64,000 nucleotides of DNA from Streptococcus macedonicus ACA-DC 198 (GTDB lineage Bacteria; Bacillota; Bacilli; Lactobacillales; Streptococcaceae), in contig HE613569.1 in NCBI GenBank assembly GCA_000283635.1, forward strand, positions 1,513,501 through 1,577,500. The letters run 5' to 3'. Each line of letters begins with the position of its first letter. Positions within the stretch are counted from its first letter, which is position 1. The translations under genes were made by a program, and so were the position numbers. Shown here one piece after another: positions 46,758-56,541 of the stretch. The notes under the pieces were generated by a model that saw nothing but the letters and a program-made list of their open reading frames with translations, was not told the DNA's origin and did no database searches.

Positions 46758-47060
46758 CTTATTCTTCTTATTCTTGCTGAAGAAGATGGTAAGTTACAAA
46801 AAGATATTGCGCAAATACTTTATATCACACTTTCTACCTTGACACGCCTTGTTGAAAAACTAATTTATAAAGGTTATGTCACAACATTAGCCGAAGGACG
46901 TACTAGACAAGTCTATCTTACGGTTAAAGGCAGAAATTTACTACCTGATATTCAAGAAGCTTGAAATGATTTGCATATTCGTTACAAAGCACTTCTTGCT
47001 GATGATTACGCAGATAACTTGGCTTCTATCATCAATCTCAATGCCGAAAAGCTTAAATAA
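46758..47060 (+). pseudogene. MarR-type regulator, N-terminally truncated with internal stop
   Basis: The plus-strand frame LILLILAEEDGKLQKDIAQI continues LYITLSTLTRLVEKLIYKGY and VTTLAEGRTRQVYLTVKGRN. This is the winged helix of a MarR regulator from about helix 2 onward. A TGA after LLPDIQEA (46962-46964) interrupts it, and the frame continues as NDLHIRYKALLADDYADNLA to TAA at 47058. The N-terminal third is gone at the junction with the TetR-like remnant. Confidence 0.75.
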
Positions 47061-47089
47061 TCGGAGAATAAATAACTCCGATTTTTTTA
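47060..47089 (+). terminator. Terminator after the MarR remnant
   Basis: ATCGGAG (47060-47066) pairs with CTCCGAT (47076-47082), followed by a long T run. Confidence 0.75.
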
Positions 47090-47111
47090 TTTTTTTTTTG
47101 AGCCAAAATAG

Positions 47112-47123
47112 TTGTATGTACAA
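47112..47123. promoter_or_regulatory. Palindrome TTGTATGTACAA, possible MarR operator
   Basis: TTGTA and TACAA half-sites are separated by 2 bases, 50 bases upstream of the SRPBCC gene and next to the MarR remnant. That is the size and symmetry of MarR operators. Regulation is inferred. Confidence 0.45.
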
Positions 47124-47172
47124 TTAAAATATTTTATGATATCTCCATTAACAAATGAAAGAGGTATAGTTC

Positions 47173-47675
47173 ATGTTATCTATTAATTTTCCAGAAAAAT
47201 TCACACCAGGTTTGACTGATAACTTTGTTTCAAACGAAGTTGTCTTTAAAGACCTTGACTTTGACAAAATCCTTGACGGTTTGCTTGACGCTGGTAAATG
47301 AGAAACTTATTACGAAAATTCATCAGACATACACATGTATAACCAAGACTCTACTGTTCTAAAAAACGACACACATTTCCACTTTAAAACATTTGGTTTT
47401 GACGTGGAAGCTCAAGTTGAAGAATATGATTTAGATGCTGAAAATGGCGTTTTACGCTTAGCATGGCATGGTTGGAACAAAGCTGAAGGTGGTGAATTTC
47501 TTGACGTTTACCATGCTTGGTTAGTTCAAAAATTGGACCGTAACCGTGTTCGTATCTTGACACAAGAATCTCAAATCGGTACACCTGCCAAAGAGTAGCA
47601 AAATCTGTTCCTAATACAATGATGCTTGGTCACCAAGCTTGGTTAGACGGACTTGTTGCCTTTGCTAAATACTAG
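47173..47675 (+). pseudogene. SRPBCC/START-like protein gene, two lesions
   Basis: ATG 47173 has GAGGTA upstream. The frame MLSINFPEKFTPGLTDNFVS... reaches a TGA at 47299-47301, where family sense would be TGG (Trp) before ETYYENSSD. It continues HFKTFGFDVEAQVEEYDLDA, RLAWHGWNKAEGGEFLDVYH and TQESQIGTPAKE, then meets a frameshift at about 47596. The proper C-terminus VPNTMMLGHQAWLDGLVAFA is in another frame, ending at 47675. This is the pattern of polyketide cyclase/SRPBCC lipid-binding-fold proteins. Confidence 0.7.
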
Positions 47676-47723
47676 AAAAAATAGCTTCTAAGTGTTATCA
47701 TAGAAAGAAAACTGGAGAAAGTT

Positions 47724-48401
47724 ATGTCAAAAGAAGATATCAAAAAACAAATTCGCACTGCCTTTGACCACCGTGTTGCTGTCCGCGTTTACAACGACCA
47801 AGAAATTTTCCATGATGATATGGATTTTATCCTTGATACAGCTTGGTTGAGCCCTTCTTCTATTGGTTTAGAAGCTTGGCGCTTCGTTGTTCTTAACCGC
47901 AAACAAATTGAAAAACTTCGTGATGAACTCAAGGGCGTTGCTTGGGGGGCTCAATCCCAATTAGATACAGCAAGTCATTTTGTTCTCCTCATTGCTGAAA
48001 AAAATGCACGCTATGATTCTGAATCGGTCAAAAATAGCCTTATTCGACGTGGTATCAGTGAAGGTGATGCTCTTAACAGCCGTTTAGCAGCCTACGAATC
48101 TTTCCAAAAAAATGATATGAAAATGGCTGATAATCCACGCGCTTTGTTTGACTGGACTGCCAAACAAACTTATATCGCACTTGGAAATATGATGACCTCA
48201 GCTAGCATGCTTGGCATTGACTCTTGCCCAATCGAAGGGTTCAATTACGAAAAAGTCAATAGTATTTTGGCTAATGCAGGCATCATTAATCCTGATAACG
48301 AAGGTATCGTAAGCATGGTATCATTTGGTTATCGTCTACGTGACCCTAAACACCCACGCTCACGTAAACCTCGTGAAGAAGTCATTACATGGCTCGATTA
48401 A
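47724..48401 (+). CDS. Nitroreductase family NAD(P)H-dependent oxidoreductase
   Basis: A 225-residue FMN-dependent nitroreductase-fold enzyme: N-terminal FDHRVAVRVYNDQEIFHDDM (the RR/SxRxY FMN-binding segment), LSPSSIGLEAWRFVVLNRKQ, WTAKQTYIALGNMMTSASML, and DSCPIEGFNYEKVNSIL with the GF(D/N) element. It resembles YfkO/NfsB enzymes that reduce nitro compounds or quinones. GGAGAAAG stands before ATG 47724. It is intact although its upstream neighbours are broken, and ends in a strong terminator. The physiological substrate is unknown. Confidence 0.9.
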   Translation: MSKEDIKKQIRTAFDHRVAVRVYNDQEIFHDDMDFILDTAWLSPSSIGLEAWRFVVLNRKQIEKLRDELKGVAWGAQSQLDTASHFVLLIAEKNARYDSESVKNSLIRRGISEGDALNSRLAAYESFQKNDMKMADNPRALFDWTAKQTYIALGNMMTSASMLGIDSCPIEGFNYEKVNSILANAGIINPDNEGIVSMVSFGYRLRDPKHPRSRKPREEVITWLD

Positions 48402-48507
48402 AAATATAGAAACACACTTCCTTATCCTCGATGAAAAGGAGATTTAGTCAACTACTACATATCCTTTTCAAAGAGAAAATTAACCTTTCATTAACACCGT
48501 ATAACCA

Positions 48508-48546
48508 AAAACCAGTTCTGAACGTTGACGTTCAGGACTGGTTTTG
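48508..48546. terminator. Terminator of the nitroreductase gene
   Basis: AAAACCAGTTCTGAACGT (48508-48525) pairs with ACGTTCAGGACTGGTTTT (48528-48545), 18 pairs with one G-T. Symmetric, so it may also end leftward transcripts of the bgl remnant. Confidence 0.85.
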
Positions 48547-48601
48547 TTTATAAAATCAATGACAAGAGGAGATTACATTCATTATTGATTGAATTTTTCT
48601 T

Positions 48602-49440
48602 TCTAAATTTCAGATAACTTAGCACCATTTGAGGCGATAATTCTTTCATCCAAGCATAAGATTTTTTAGGAGTACGTTTCAAGCTGCCAGTACCTTTATC
48701 GTCCATATCCACATAAATAAAGCCATAACGTTTTTTCATTTCTCCTGTTGAAAGTGAGACTAAATCAACAGGTCCCCACATGGTATAACCTAAACACTCT
48801 ACACCATCAATGATAATAGCGTCAGCCATTGCTTGAAGATGATCACGTAAATAATTAATACGATAATCATCCTGAACAATACCATTTTCATCAAGCTCAT
48901 CAATGGCACCCATACCATTCTCAACAATAAAAATTGGTTTTTGTATGCGATTATAAATCTCATTCATGACGTGACGAAGTCCCAAGGGATCAACTGGCCA
49001 TCCCACGGCGTCTCTTTAAGATATTGATTCGTAGAGCCATCAACATTAAACCAGTCATCTCCAACTTTAGTGGTATTAGAACGGTAATAAGAAAAAGAAA
49101 TAAAATAAAGTTGACCTTCTCTAAGAATTTCTTCATCACCATCAGCAAAAATAATTTCTTTCACGCCTCGACGACGCCAGATTTCTTTTGCATAACGTGA
49201 GTAATAACCACGCCCCATAATGTCAATAACATACCAATTTTCACGACGTTCCTGTAAGCGATGAAAAACATCTTTGGGCTTACAAGTTGCTGGATATAGT
49301 TCACTCATAGCATACAATGCACCAAATTGCCTATTTGGCATCATTTCATGTCCAAGTTTAACAGCACGCGCACTAGCTACAAACATATGATGGGCAGCTT
49401 GATAACGGTCTTGTCCTTGACACCAGCCACGATACAACCA
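48602..49440 (-). pseudogene. 6-phospho-beta-glucosidase (GH1), truncated and frameshifted
   Basis: Remnant of a GH1 enzyme: QDRYQAAHHMFVASARAVKL, MSELYPATCKPKDVFHRLQE, FSYYRSNTTKVGDDWFNVDG, then after a one-base loss near 49005 (PWGWPVDPLG expected) LRHVMNEIYNRIQKPIFIVE with ENG, the nucleophile motif. A second indel near 48640 hides the true C-terminus (ASNGAKLSEI, ending at 48602). The N-terminal quarter or more is missing at the junction with the PTS gene at about 49440. The intact enzyme would split phosphorylated beta-glucosides such as cellobiose-P or salicin-P. Confidence 0.85.
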
Positions 49441-50546
49441 ATAGCAATCGAGAGAAACTCACCTCGTTTAGCTTTATCCTTAGTACGTGCCGTAACACCA
49501 ATAACAGCACCACCTTCAGCCATATTATGTAAAAGAAAGGCAGGACGAATCATGGCATCGTATCCAGGATTAGTCAGTAACTGTGTCATAAATGGTGCTA
49601 ATGCGGTATGCATCCCAGCCATAACCATCCAAGGAAGAGCAGCAGCCAAAAACCCCACAGCAATCGGTCCTACAGTTCCTTCCAAGAACATAAACAAGCT
49701 TGCAATACCTTGTCCAATCATATTTCCAAGTGGACCTAAGATAATAAACCCTAAACTTCCCGCTACAAAAATAGTTCCCATTCCGACAAAAATTCCCTTA
49801 AAAATATTTGGGATGATCTTATTAAGAAATTTTTCGACATAATAAGCAAGAATAGCAATTAGTAGAGCAGGTAAAAGCGATGTTCCATACGAAAGCAAAC
49901 GAACACTTATGCCAAATAACGTAATGGGGTCACCTGCTGTTACTAAACCTATAAAACTCCCATGCAATAATGTTGCTGCCGAAGCCATTGCATAAATTGG
50001 TGTGGCACCTAATTTATTAGCCGCACCGTAAGCAACAAAAATTGGCATGAAATAAAATGGGGCATCTGCAATAGCTGATAATAGCAAATAACTTGATGAA
50101 GTAGCAAAATTACTATCAATAAAGGTCACAATCAATAATAAGACAACCTTTAACATCCCTCCAGCAATCAGACCAGGAATCATCGGGATAACTGAACTTG
50201 ATACAAAACCAATAATTTTACTACCTGCATTCTTCCACGTCCATGGTTCTGTAGGAGTTAAATCACCATCCAAATTTTCATTGATACTACCACCCGATGT
50301 AATATTAAAATCATTCATCATCACATCGTAAGTTTGCAATAAATGTTACCCTAAGATAACCATATACTGACCACCAGCATAGACAACACCTAGGACTCCT
50401 TCTAGATTTTCTAAAGCCTCCTTATTAGCTTTTGAAGCATCTTTTAGTTGAAACCGCAACCGTGTCACACAATGAGACAAGGTTTGAATATTGTCAACAT
50501 CACCGACATTTGTGACAATTTCTTGTGCTAACTTCTTATAATCCAT
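49440..50546 (-). pseudogene. Beta-glucoside PTS transporter IIBC, disrupted and truncated
   Basis: The IIB domain at the N-terminus has the phosphocysteine in LSHCVTRLRFQLKD and ends GQYMVILG, followed by an in-frame TAA at 50346-50348. The same frame continues with the IIC domain (WTWKNAGSKIIGFVSSSVIP, FYFMPIFVAYGAANKLGATP, GTVGPIAVGFLAAALPWMVM). It is cut after SIAIGCIVAG, where the sequence passes into a GH1 gene. The rest of IIC, the IIA domain and the GH1 N-terminus are therefore lost in one deletion. The ribosome binding site AAAGAGG is kept. Confidence 0.88.
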
Positions 50547-50712
50547 AGCTAACCTCTTTTTGTAATTTTTATCATTTTATTTTGTAAAATTTTACACACT
50601 CATTGTAGTTCTTTTTTGAAAGCGATATTAATATTTTTTGATATTTTTTATAATTATTTTTGATATTTTTGTCAAAAACGCTTAAATACTTGATTAGAAA
50701 GGTATTTTGATT

Positions 50713-51461
50713 ATGGACATTTTACAAAAAATGCAACTCCACGAACAAGAATATTCAAAATCTGAAGCAAAAGTTTATCACTTCCTCAAGGAGAATTTTG
50801 AGAAATTAGAAACGTTGACAATTACTAGAATTGCAACAAATTCACATACTTCTACATCTGTCATCCTACGATTTTGCCAAATTTTGGGCTATAAAGGATT
50901 TACAGATTTTCGCTACGATGCTATCAATTATATTCATCAAAAGCCAAAAGAAGAAAACGAAGATATTCTTGACCACATTGCGGATAATTATAGCGTTATT
51001 CTAAATCAAATGAAACATTTAGAACGCCAAACAATTGACGAACTTGTTAATTGTATTTTAAAAAGACAGCATCTGCATATTCTTGGTATTTTTCTATCAT
51101 TACTCCCTGCAAGGTACTTACATTTTGGTTTACAAGATTTAGGTATCGCTAGTCAACTAGCAAGTGATTTAAACAGCGAAAATCATCTTTCAAATATTAT
51201 TGATGAAGAAGATACACTTATAATGTTTTCTATTTCAGGGTCGTCAGCCAATTTCAATAATACATTAAGTGCTATCTCAAAAAATATGCCACAGAACTCC
51301 TATCTAATTACATTAAATGAGCACGCTGCTGCCGCGAAATACTTTAACCATGTCATTACTCTTCTGAAAATTCCATTTCAAAACAATCTATTGTAGATAC
51401 GCAGGCTATCACTATGATTTTTGTTGAGATTTTGCTCAATATGGCTCATCGAAAATTATAA
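50713..51461 (+). pseudogene. RpiR-family regulator with 3' frameshift
   Basis: From ATG 50713 (AGAAAGG upstream) the protein MDILQKMQLHEQEYSKSEAK has the RpiR helix-turn-helix (LTITRIATNSHTSTSVILRF) and a SIS sugar-phosphate-binding domain (LIMFSISGSSANFNNTLSAI). A frameshift at about 51385 ends the frame early at 51396. The proper end (QAITMIFVEILLNMAHRKL) is in another frame and stops at 51461. It is divergent from the bgl remnant and was presumably its regulator. The fragment lacks only the last 25-30 residues, so partial activity is possible. Confidence 0.82.
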
Positions 51462-51494
51462 AGAGGTTGGAACCTATTGTTCCAACCTCTTTTA
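51461..51494 (+). terminator. Terminator after the RpiR gene
   Basis: AAGAGGTTGGAAC (51461-51473) pairs perfectly with GTTCCAACCTCTT (51479-51491), followed by T's. The second ISL3 copy starts 10 bases beyond it. Confidence 0.85.
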
Positions 51495-51503
51495 ACGATT
51501 ATC

Positions 51504-52918
51504 GGCTCTATAATTTCTGTAGTGGGTAAATCCACTGTAGAGATTATGGAGCCTTTTTTAGTGTAGAAAAAAAGTCCCATATGACCTATAATGAAAAGCG
51601 ACTAAACTCATATTAGAAAGGGTTCATATGGAACAACTAAATCTTATCACAAATTTTCTCAGAATTAAAGACAAAAATATCACTATCACTGATGAATATA
51701 ATATGGGGACTCACTTAGAACTCCACGGTCACTTGGACTACACAGCCCCTAAATGCCCAAAATGCAAGGGACAAATGGCTAAGTACGACTACCAGAAAAC
51801 TTCTAAAATCCCCTACCTAGAAACTGCTGGCTACCCTTTGCTTATCCGTCTTCGAAAGCGTCGTTTCAAGTGTAAAGATTGCGGAAAAATGGCGGTAGCT
51901 GAAACTCCTCTTGTCAAGAAAAACCACCAAATCTCTGTCGCTGTTAACCAGAAGATCGCTCAATTACTCATCGAAAATCAAGCAATGCAACAGATTGCAC
52001 ACAGGCTATCTATCTCAACATCGTCAGTTATGAGAAAGCTCAATGAGTTCAAGTTTGAAACGGATTGGAATACCCTACCCGAGGTGATGAGCTGGGACGA
52101 GTATGCCTTCAAGAAGGGGAAAATGAGCTTCATCGCTCAAGATTTCGACTCCCTAAATGTCATCGCCATTCTCGACGGAAGAACCCAAGCAACCATCCGA
52201 AACCACTTTCTACGCTATCCTAGAAAGGTTAGAAATCGGGTCAAAGTGATTACCATGGATATGTTTAGTCCCTATTATCAACTTGCTAAACAGCTTTTTC
52301 CGAATGCAAAAATTGTACTCGATCGCTTTCATATCGTGCAACACCTTAGTCGTGCTATGAACCGTGTCCGTATTCAAATTATGAATCAATTCGACAGAAA
52401 ATCCCAGGAATACCGAGCCTTGAAACGTTACTGGAAATTGATACAACAAGATAGCCGTAAACTCAGCGATAAACGATTTTATCGTCCTATGTTTCGAATG
52501 CATTTGACTAACAAGGAAATCCTAGAAAAACTCCTATCCTACTCAGATGAACTACGACAGCACTATGAACTCTATCAGCTTCTCTTATATCATTTCCAAG
52601 AGAAAAACTCAGATCATTTCTTTGACCTCATCGAACAGGAAATAGCCACTGTTAATCCTATTTTCCAGACGGTATTTAAGACATTTTTAAAGGATAAGGA
52701 CAAGGTTTTAAACGCCATGGAATTGCCTTATTCCAACGCCAAACTGGAAGCTACCAATAATCTCATCAAAGTCATTAAGAGAAATGCCTTTGGTTTCAGG
52801 AACTTTGAAAACTTTAAAAAACGGATTTTGATTGCTTTGAACATAAAGAAAGAGAGAGCGAAGTTCGTCCTCTCTAGGTGTTAGCTTTTCATCTACCCAC
52901 TACAGTTGACAAAGAGCC
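51504..52918 (+). mobile_element. ISL3-family insertion sequence, copy 2
   Basis: Same 1415-bp element as at 33161-34575; by reading, no difference is seen. The flanking 8-base duplication is CGATTATC (51496-51503 and 52919-52926), different from copy 1, so the copies arose by separate insertions. It lies between an RpiR terminator and smpB without cutting a gene. Confidence 0.95.
51628..52884 (+). CDS. ISL3-family transposase, copy 2
   Basis: 418 residues, identical to the transposase at 33285-34541, with the same zinc finger, helix-turn-helix and DDE regions and the same GAAAGGG ribosome binding site. Two intact copies in 20 kb support recent or present mobility and offer homologous sites for deletion or inversion; both copies point the same way, so recombination between them would delete the 18.3 kb holding thrS and ccpA. 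Confidence 0.95.
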   Translation: MEQLNLITNFLRIKDKNITITDEYNMGTHLELHGHLDYTAPKCPKCKGQMAKYDYQKTSKIPYLETAGYPLLIRLRKRRFKCKDCGKMAVAETPLVKKNHQISVAVNQKIAQLLIENQAMQQIAHRLSISTSSVMRKLNEFKFETDWNTLPEVMSWDEYAFKKGKMSFIAQDFDSLNVIAILDGRTQATIRNHFLRYPRKVRNRVKVITMDMFSPYYQLAKQLFPNAKIVLDRFHIVQHLSRAMNRVRIQIMNQFDRKSQEYRALKRYWKLIQQDSRKLSDKRFYRPMFRMHLTNKEILEKLLSYSDELRQHYELYQLLLYHFQEKNSDHFFDLIEQEIATVNPIFQTVFKTFLKDKDKVLNAMELPYSNAKLEATNNLIKVIKRNAFGFRNFENFKKRILIALNIKKERAKFVLSRC

Positions 52919-52958
52919 CGATTATCACAGACTAAAAGTCTCTGTAAGTATTTCCTAT

Positions 52959-53426
52959 TTACCTTGCATTGAAATTTTTCATTTGGCGTTTGATGTCGCG
53001 GTCTTGTTCACGACGTTTGATGGTCTCACGTTTATCATAATCATGTTTTCCTTTTGCCACACCGAGCAAAACTTTAGCGAAGCCATTTTTCAAATAAACT
53101 TTAAGTGGTACAAGGGTCATCCCTGTTCCTTTTAGGTCATTTGATAATTTTTCGATTTCGCGTTTTTTTAGCAATAATTTACGAGTGCGCTCAGGGTCTT
53201 GATTCCAAATATTTCCTTGTTCAAAAGGTGAAATATGGACATTAATCAGCCAAGCTTCACCATTTTTGATTTGGGCATAGCCATCTTTGAGCTGAATACG
53301 TGCAGCACGAACGCTCTTGATTTCTGTTCCTGTCAGAACAATCCCTGCTTCAATTGTATCAACGATGTTATAGTCATGACGCGCTTTTTTATTTTGTGCA
53401 ACGACATTTCCGTCACCTTTTGGCAT
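52959..53426 (-). CDS. smpB: SmpB, SsrA-binding protein
   Basis: SmpB binds tmRNA and is needed for trans-translation that frees stalled ribosomes. The 155-residue protein has [40 protein letters not shown], and the C-terminal [20 protein letters not shown] with the helical tail that enters the mRNA channel. Downstream of rnr with 33 bases between them. The last residues QMKNFNAR are typical of streptococci. Confidence 0.97.
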   Translation of the reverse strand: MPKGDGNVVAQNKKARHDYNIVDTIEAGIVLTGTEIKSVRAARIQLKDGYAQIKNGEAWLINVHISPFEQGNIWNQDPERTRKLLLKKREIEKLSNDLKGTGMTLVPLKVYLKNGFAKVLLGVAKGKHDYDKRETIKRREQDRDIKRQMKNFNAR

Positions 53427-53459
53427 ATTAGATACCTCTCTTGAAAATTAGTGATTATC

Positions 53460-55805
53460 TTAATTAGCAGTTTTATTTTTTAGCTTTACGTGATTTTTCT
53501 TAGCAACCTCTTTATAGAAAGGTTTCTTGCCTGACTTTTTAGAAGTTGAAGTGGAAGATTTACGATTTCGTGGTTTGTTTGATTTTGAACCTTTGTGGTT
53601 ATCCGCTTTTGGACGACGTTTTTCTTTACCAGAACGGTCTTTGCGTGATTTTTTAACTTTCTCTACCACATCATACTCACTTGGAATGTATTCAAAGTCA
53701 ATATCGCCAGTTTCTTTATCAGCACGTGTTAATTTGATTTTAATCGGTTGACCAACACGGAAAACTTTTCCTGATTTTTCACCTTGAAGGGTCAATGTAC
53801 GTTCGTTGTAATTGTAAAATTCTGGCAGAGTTGTGATGTGGACAAGCCCTTCGATTGTATTTGGCAATTTGATGAACATCCCAAATTTCACGACACTAGC
53901 AACCACACCGTCAAATTCTTGACCAACGTATTCTTCCATGTATTCGGCTTTTTTCATGGCTTCAACGACACGTTCAGCATCAATAGCGCGACGTTCAAGG
54001 GTTGAAGATGACGTTGCCAATTCTGGAATCACATTTCTAAAGTGTTCGATTTTCTCATCAGTGAGTTGTGTGTATTCGCGAATCATGCGGTGAACAAGTA
54101 AATCAGGATAACGACGAATTGGACTTGTGAAGTGAGTATAGTACTCCGCAGCCAAACCATAGTGTCCGTGATTATGTTCAGAATAACGTGCTTGTTGCAT
54201 TGAACGAAGAAGCATCATGTTTAACACTTCTGCGCCCGGTTTACCTTCCACTTTTTCCATGAAATCTTGCAAAGCTTGTTGAGTGATTTTGTTAGCTGTA
54301 CCATGGATTTGAACGCCAAAAATGCTAGCATAATCAAGGAATTTTTGTAATTTTTCAGCTTTTGGTTCCTCATGGATACGGTAAATAAATGGCAATTTAC
54401 GTTTTGCAAAATGCTCTGCAACTGTTTCATTAGCTGCCAACATGAAAGATTCAATCATGCGTTCAGCAATACCACGTTGACGAAGCACAATATCAACTGG
54501 CATTCCTTTATCATTAACAATAATCTTAGCTTCGCTCGTATCAAAGTTAAGAGCACCGCGGCGCACGCGCATGGTTTCAAGAATATTGTGAAGAGCAGTC
54601 ATATGATGAATAGAGTCAACGATTGGTTGGTATTGCTCAATCAATTCTTCATCACCAGCAATAATGTCATTGACATCGCTGTAAGTCATACGGAAAGTTG
54701 TCTTAATGACTGATTGACAAATTTGGTGATTAACAACGTGACCATTGCGGTCAATTTCCATTAAACATGATAGTGTCAAACGGTCAACATTAGGATTTAA
54801 CGAACAAATACCATTTGACAAACGTTCAGGCAGCATTGGAACTACACGGTCAGTCACATAAACTGATGTCCCACGAGCAACGGCTTCACGATTAAGCGCA
54901 GAGTCTTCTGTGACATAGTATGAAACGTCCGCAATATGAACACCGAGCTCAAAATTACCATTGTTAAGTAATTTAATATGGACAGCGTCATCCAAGTCTT
55001 TGGCATCCGCACCATCAATGGTAAAGGTTATTTCATTACGCAAATCAACACGACCAATCATGTCTTTTTCAGACGGCGCATCTGGAACGGCATTAGCTTC
55101 AGCCATAACATCTTCTGGAAATTCTGATTTGATGTCCATTGATTCAAGGACTTCAAGCACATCAATACCAACATCACCTTGGTGTCCAACGATATCACGC
55201 ACATGACCAACAAAATAATCATGACCACGTGTTGGGTATTTATCAATGTCAACCTTGATAATCTCAGTACCGTCAAGCAAAACAGGATCTTTCTTGATAT
55301 AAATCTTTTGTTGAATTTTTTGATTTTTAGATTTAATGTAACCAGCGTATTTTGGTTTTTCGTCATCAAAAATAAATTTCCCAACAACTGTTTTTAAGCT
55401 ACGCTCAACAATGCCGACAATGCGACCCTCAGCTGCTGTACCTTTCAAGCGATTAGCTGGCTTTTTAACAACTGCTTCAACCGTATCTCCGTCAACCGCA
55501 TGACCAACATCATTACGTCCGAGAAACATGTCATCTTCATTTTCATCAACCGCTAAAAAACCAAAACCAGCCTTGTTAGCACGAAAAACACCCGTAACGG
55601 TGATTTCTTTTTTCTTCTCTATTTTTTTACGAAGAGCAAGGTTCCCATGGTCATCAAAACGCAGTTTTCCTTGGCTTTCCAATTTTGAAATCTCTTTGAT
55701 AAGCTTTGGAAATTTTTCAGCGCCAGCCATGTCTAGCCCAGTAGCCAATTCATTAATATTGACTTTCCCATGCTCCTCTAAATAAGCAATAATTTTTTCA
55801 TTCAT
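53460..55805 (-). CDS. rnr: Ribonuclease R
   Basis: RNase R is a processive 3'-5' exoribonuclease that digests structured RNA; it also acts with tmRNA on defective mRNAs, in line with smpB next to it. The 781-residue protein has an N-terminal helix-turn-helix-like region, cold-shock domains (GVFRANKAGFGFLAVDENED), and the RNB catalytic core RNEITFTIDGADAKDLDDAV with the four Asp cluster. ARYSEHNHGHYGLAAEYYTH, an S1 domain (VVASVVKFGMFIKLPNTIEG) and a very basic tail follow. Complete. Confidence 0.96.
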   Translation of the reverse strand: MNEKIIAYLEEHGKVNINELATGLDMAGAEKFPKLIKEISKLESQGKLRFDDHGNLALRKKIEKKKEITVTGVFRANKAGFGFLAVDENEDDMFLGRNDVGHAVDGDTVEAVVKKPANRLKGTAAEGRIVGIVERSLKTVVGKFIFDDEKPKYAGYIKSKNQKIQQKIYIKKDPVLLDGTEIIKVDIDKYPTRGHDYFVGHVRDIVGHQGDVGIDVLEVLESMDIKSEFPEDVMAEANAVPDAPSEKDMIGRVDLRNEITFTIDGADAKDLDDAVHIKLLNNGNFELGVHIADVSYYVTEDSALNREAVARGTSVYVTDRVVPMLPERLSNGICSLNPNVDRLTLSCLMEIDRNGHVVNHQICQSVIKTTFRMTYSDVNDIIAGDEELIEQYQPIVDSIHHMTALHNILETMRVRRGALNFDTSEAKIIVNDKGMPVDIVLRQRGIAERMIESFMLAANETVAEHFAKRKLPFIYRIHEEPKAEKLQKFLDYASIFGVQIHGTANKITQQALQDFMEKVEGKPGAEVLNMMLLRSMQQARYSEHNHGHYGLAAEYYTHFTSPIRRYPDLLVHRMIREYTQLTDEKIEHFRNVIPELATSSSTLERRAIDAERVVEAMKKAEYMEEYVGQEFDGVVASVVKFGMFIKLPNTIEGLVHITTLPEFYNYNERTLTLQGEKSGKVFRVGQPIKIKLTRADKETGDIDFEYIPSEYDVVEKVKKSRKDRSGKEKRRPKADNHKGSKSNKPRNRKSSTSTSKKSGKKPFYKEVAKKNHVKLKNKTAN

Positions 55806-56030
55806 AATTTGTGATTGTAAGTATTCCTAGTAAAAATCAGACATAAAATGCCCAGCTAGGCTTAACTCAATAATTTTCCTCTCGTATTCTACTTCATTCT
55901 AATAGGTCGTAAACAAGACTTTTACGCCTTCATATTAAAAAATGAGCTGAGTGACCAGCCCATGAATTTTCGTACAAAATTCAAGATGCGCAGCCAACGT
56001 AAGCCTCTATTTAGGCTCGTTAGTTGCTAT

Positions 56031-56267
56031 CTACTTACTTGATAAAATCGCTAGCGCCAAAGCAATTGCTAGCCAAAAGAAAACTAGAACTGCTGTAAAA
56101 CGTTGCATAAACGCTTCGAAGCCACGCGCTTTAGTACGTTCAAACAAAGCTTCTGAACCGCTGTTATCAAATACATTGCTACTTGGATTTTTTTGTGGTT
56201 GCAAGAAAATAGCAATCACAATAATAACAGATAATACCAGCAAAGTTTTCAGTAGTATATTGTACAT
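56031..56267 (-). CDS. secG: SecG, preprotein translocase subunit
   Basis: Small SecYEG subunit with two membrane helices: MYNILLKTLLVLSVIIVIAI and, after the conserved loop SEALFERTKARGFEAFMQRF, VLVFFWLAIALALAILSSK. The start is placed at ATG 56267 (MYN, 78 residues), the normal family start; a GTG at 56276 would add three residues. It lies between rpmG and rnr on the same strand, in the usual pneumococcal order. Confidence 0.93.
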   Translation of the reverse strand: MYNILLKTLLVLSVIIVIAIFLQPQKNPSSNVFDNSGSEALFERTKARGFEAFMQRFTAVLVFFWLAIALALAILSSK

Positions 56268-56394
56268 CTTTTTCACTAAGAACGCGTCAGAAAGTTATTT
56301 TCAAATCAATTGAATTGGTCATGATTTGACACTTTCAGTCTGAGTTCTATTCCTTTCCTACACTATGGTCTTAACTATTATAACATAAAAATCC

Positions 56395-56541
56395 CTAAGA
56401 TTCAATATGTAAGGTCACTTTTCGCTCTTTTGGACAATATTTTAAGACCTGAATACGCTCTGGATGAGTTGTTTTATTTTTACTTGTCAAATAATTCTTA
56501 CTACCACAACTGTTGCATTTTAAATTAATCTTTATTCTCAC
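56395..56541 (-). CDS. rpmG: Ribosomal protein L33
   Basis: A 48-residue L33: [20 protein letters not shown] ... [20 protein letters not shown]. The zinc-ribbon cysteines are reduced: CNSC at the N-terminal side and one cysteine in LKYCPKERK, so only three of four ligands remain (probably a zinc-independent or partly degenerate form). Start GTG at 56541 with AAGGAAATC; it overlaps the pmrA stop by 4 bases (GTGA), so translation is coupled to it in the intact state. Confidence 0.88.
   Translation of the reverse strand: MRIKINLKCNSCGSKNYLTSKNKTTHPERIQVLKYCPKERKVTLHIES

Noticed and set aside
51420..51495. Possible small RNA at the RpiR 3' end
   Set aside because: The hairpin is a plain intrinsic terminator following the true (frameshifted) end of the RpiR gene.
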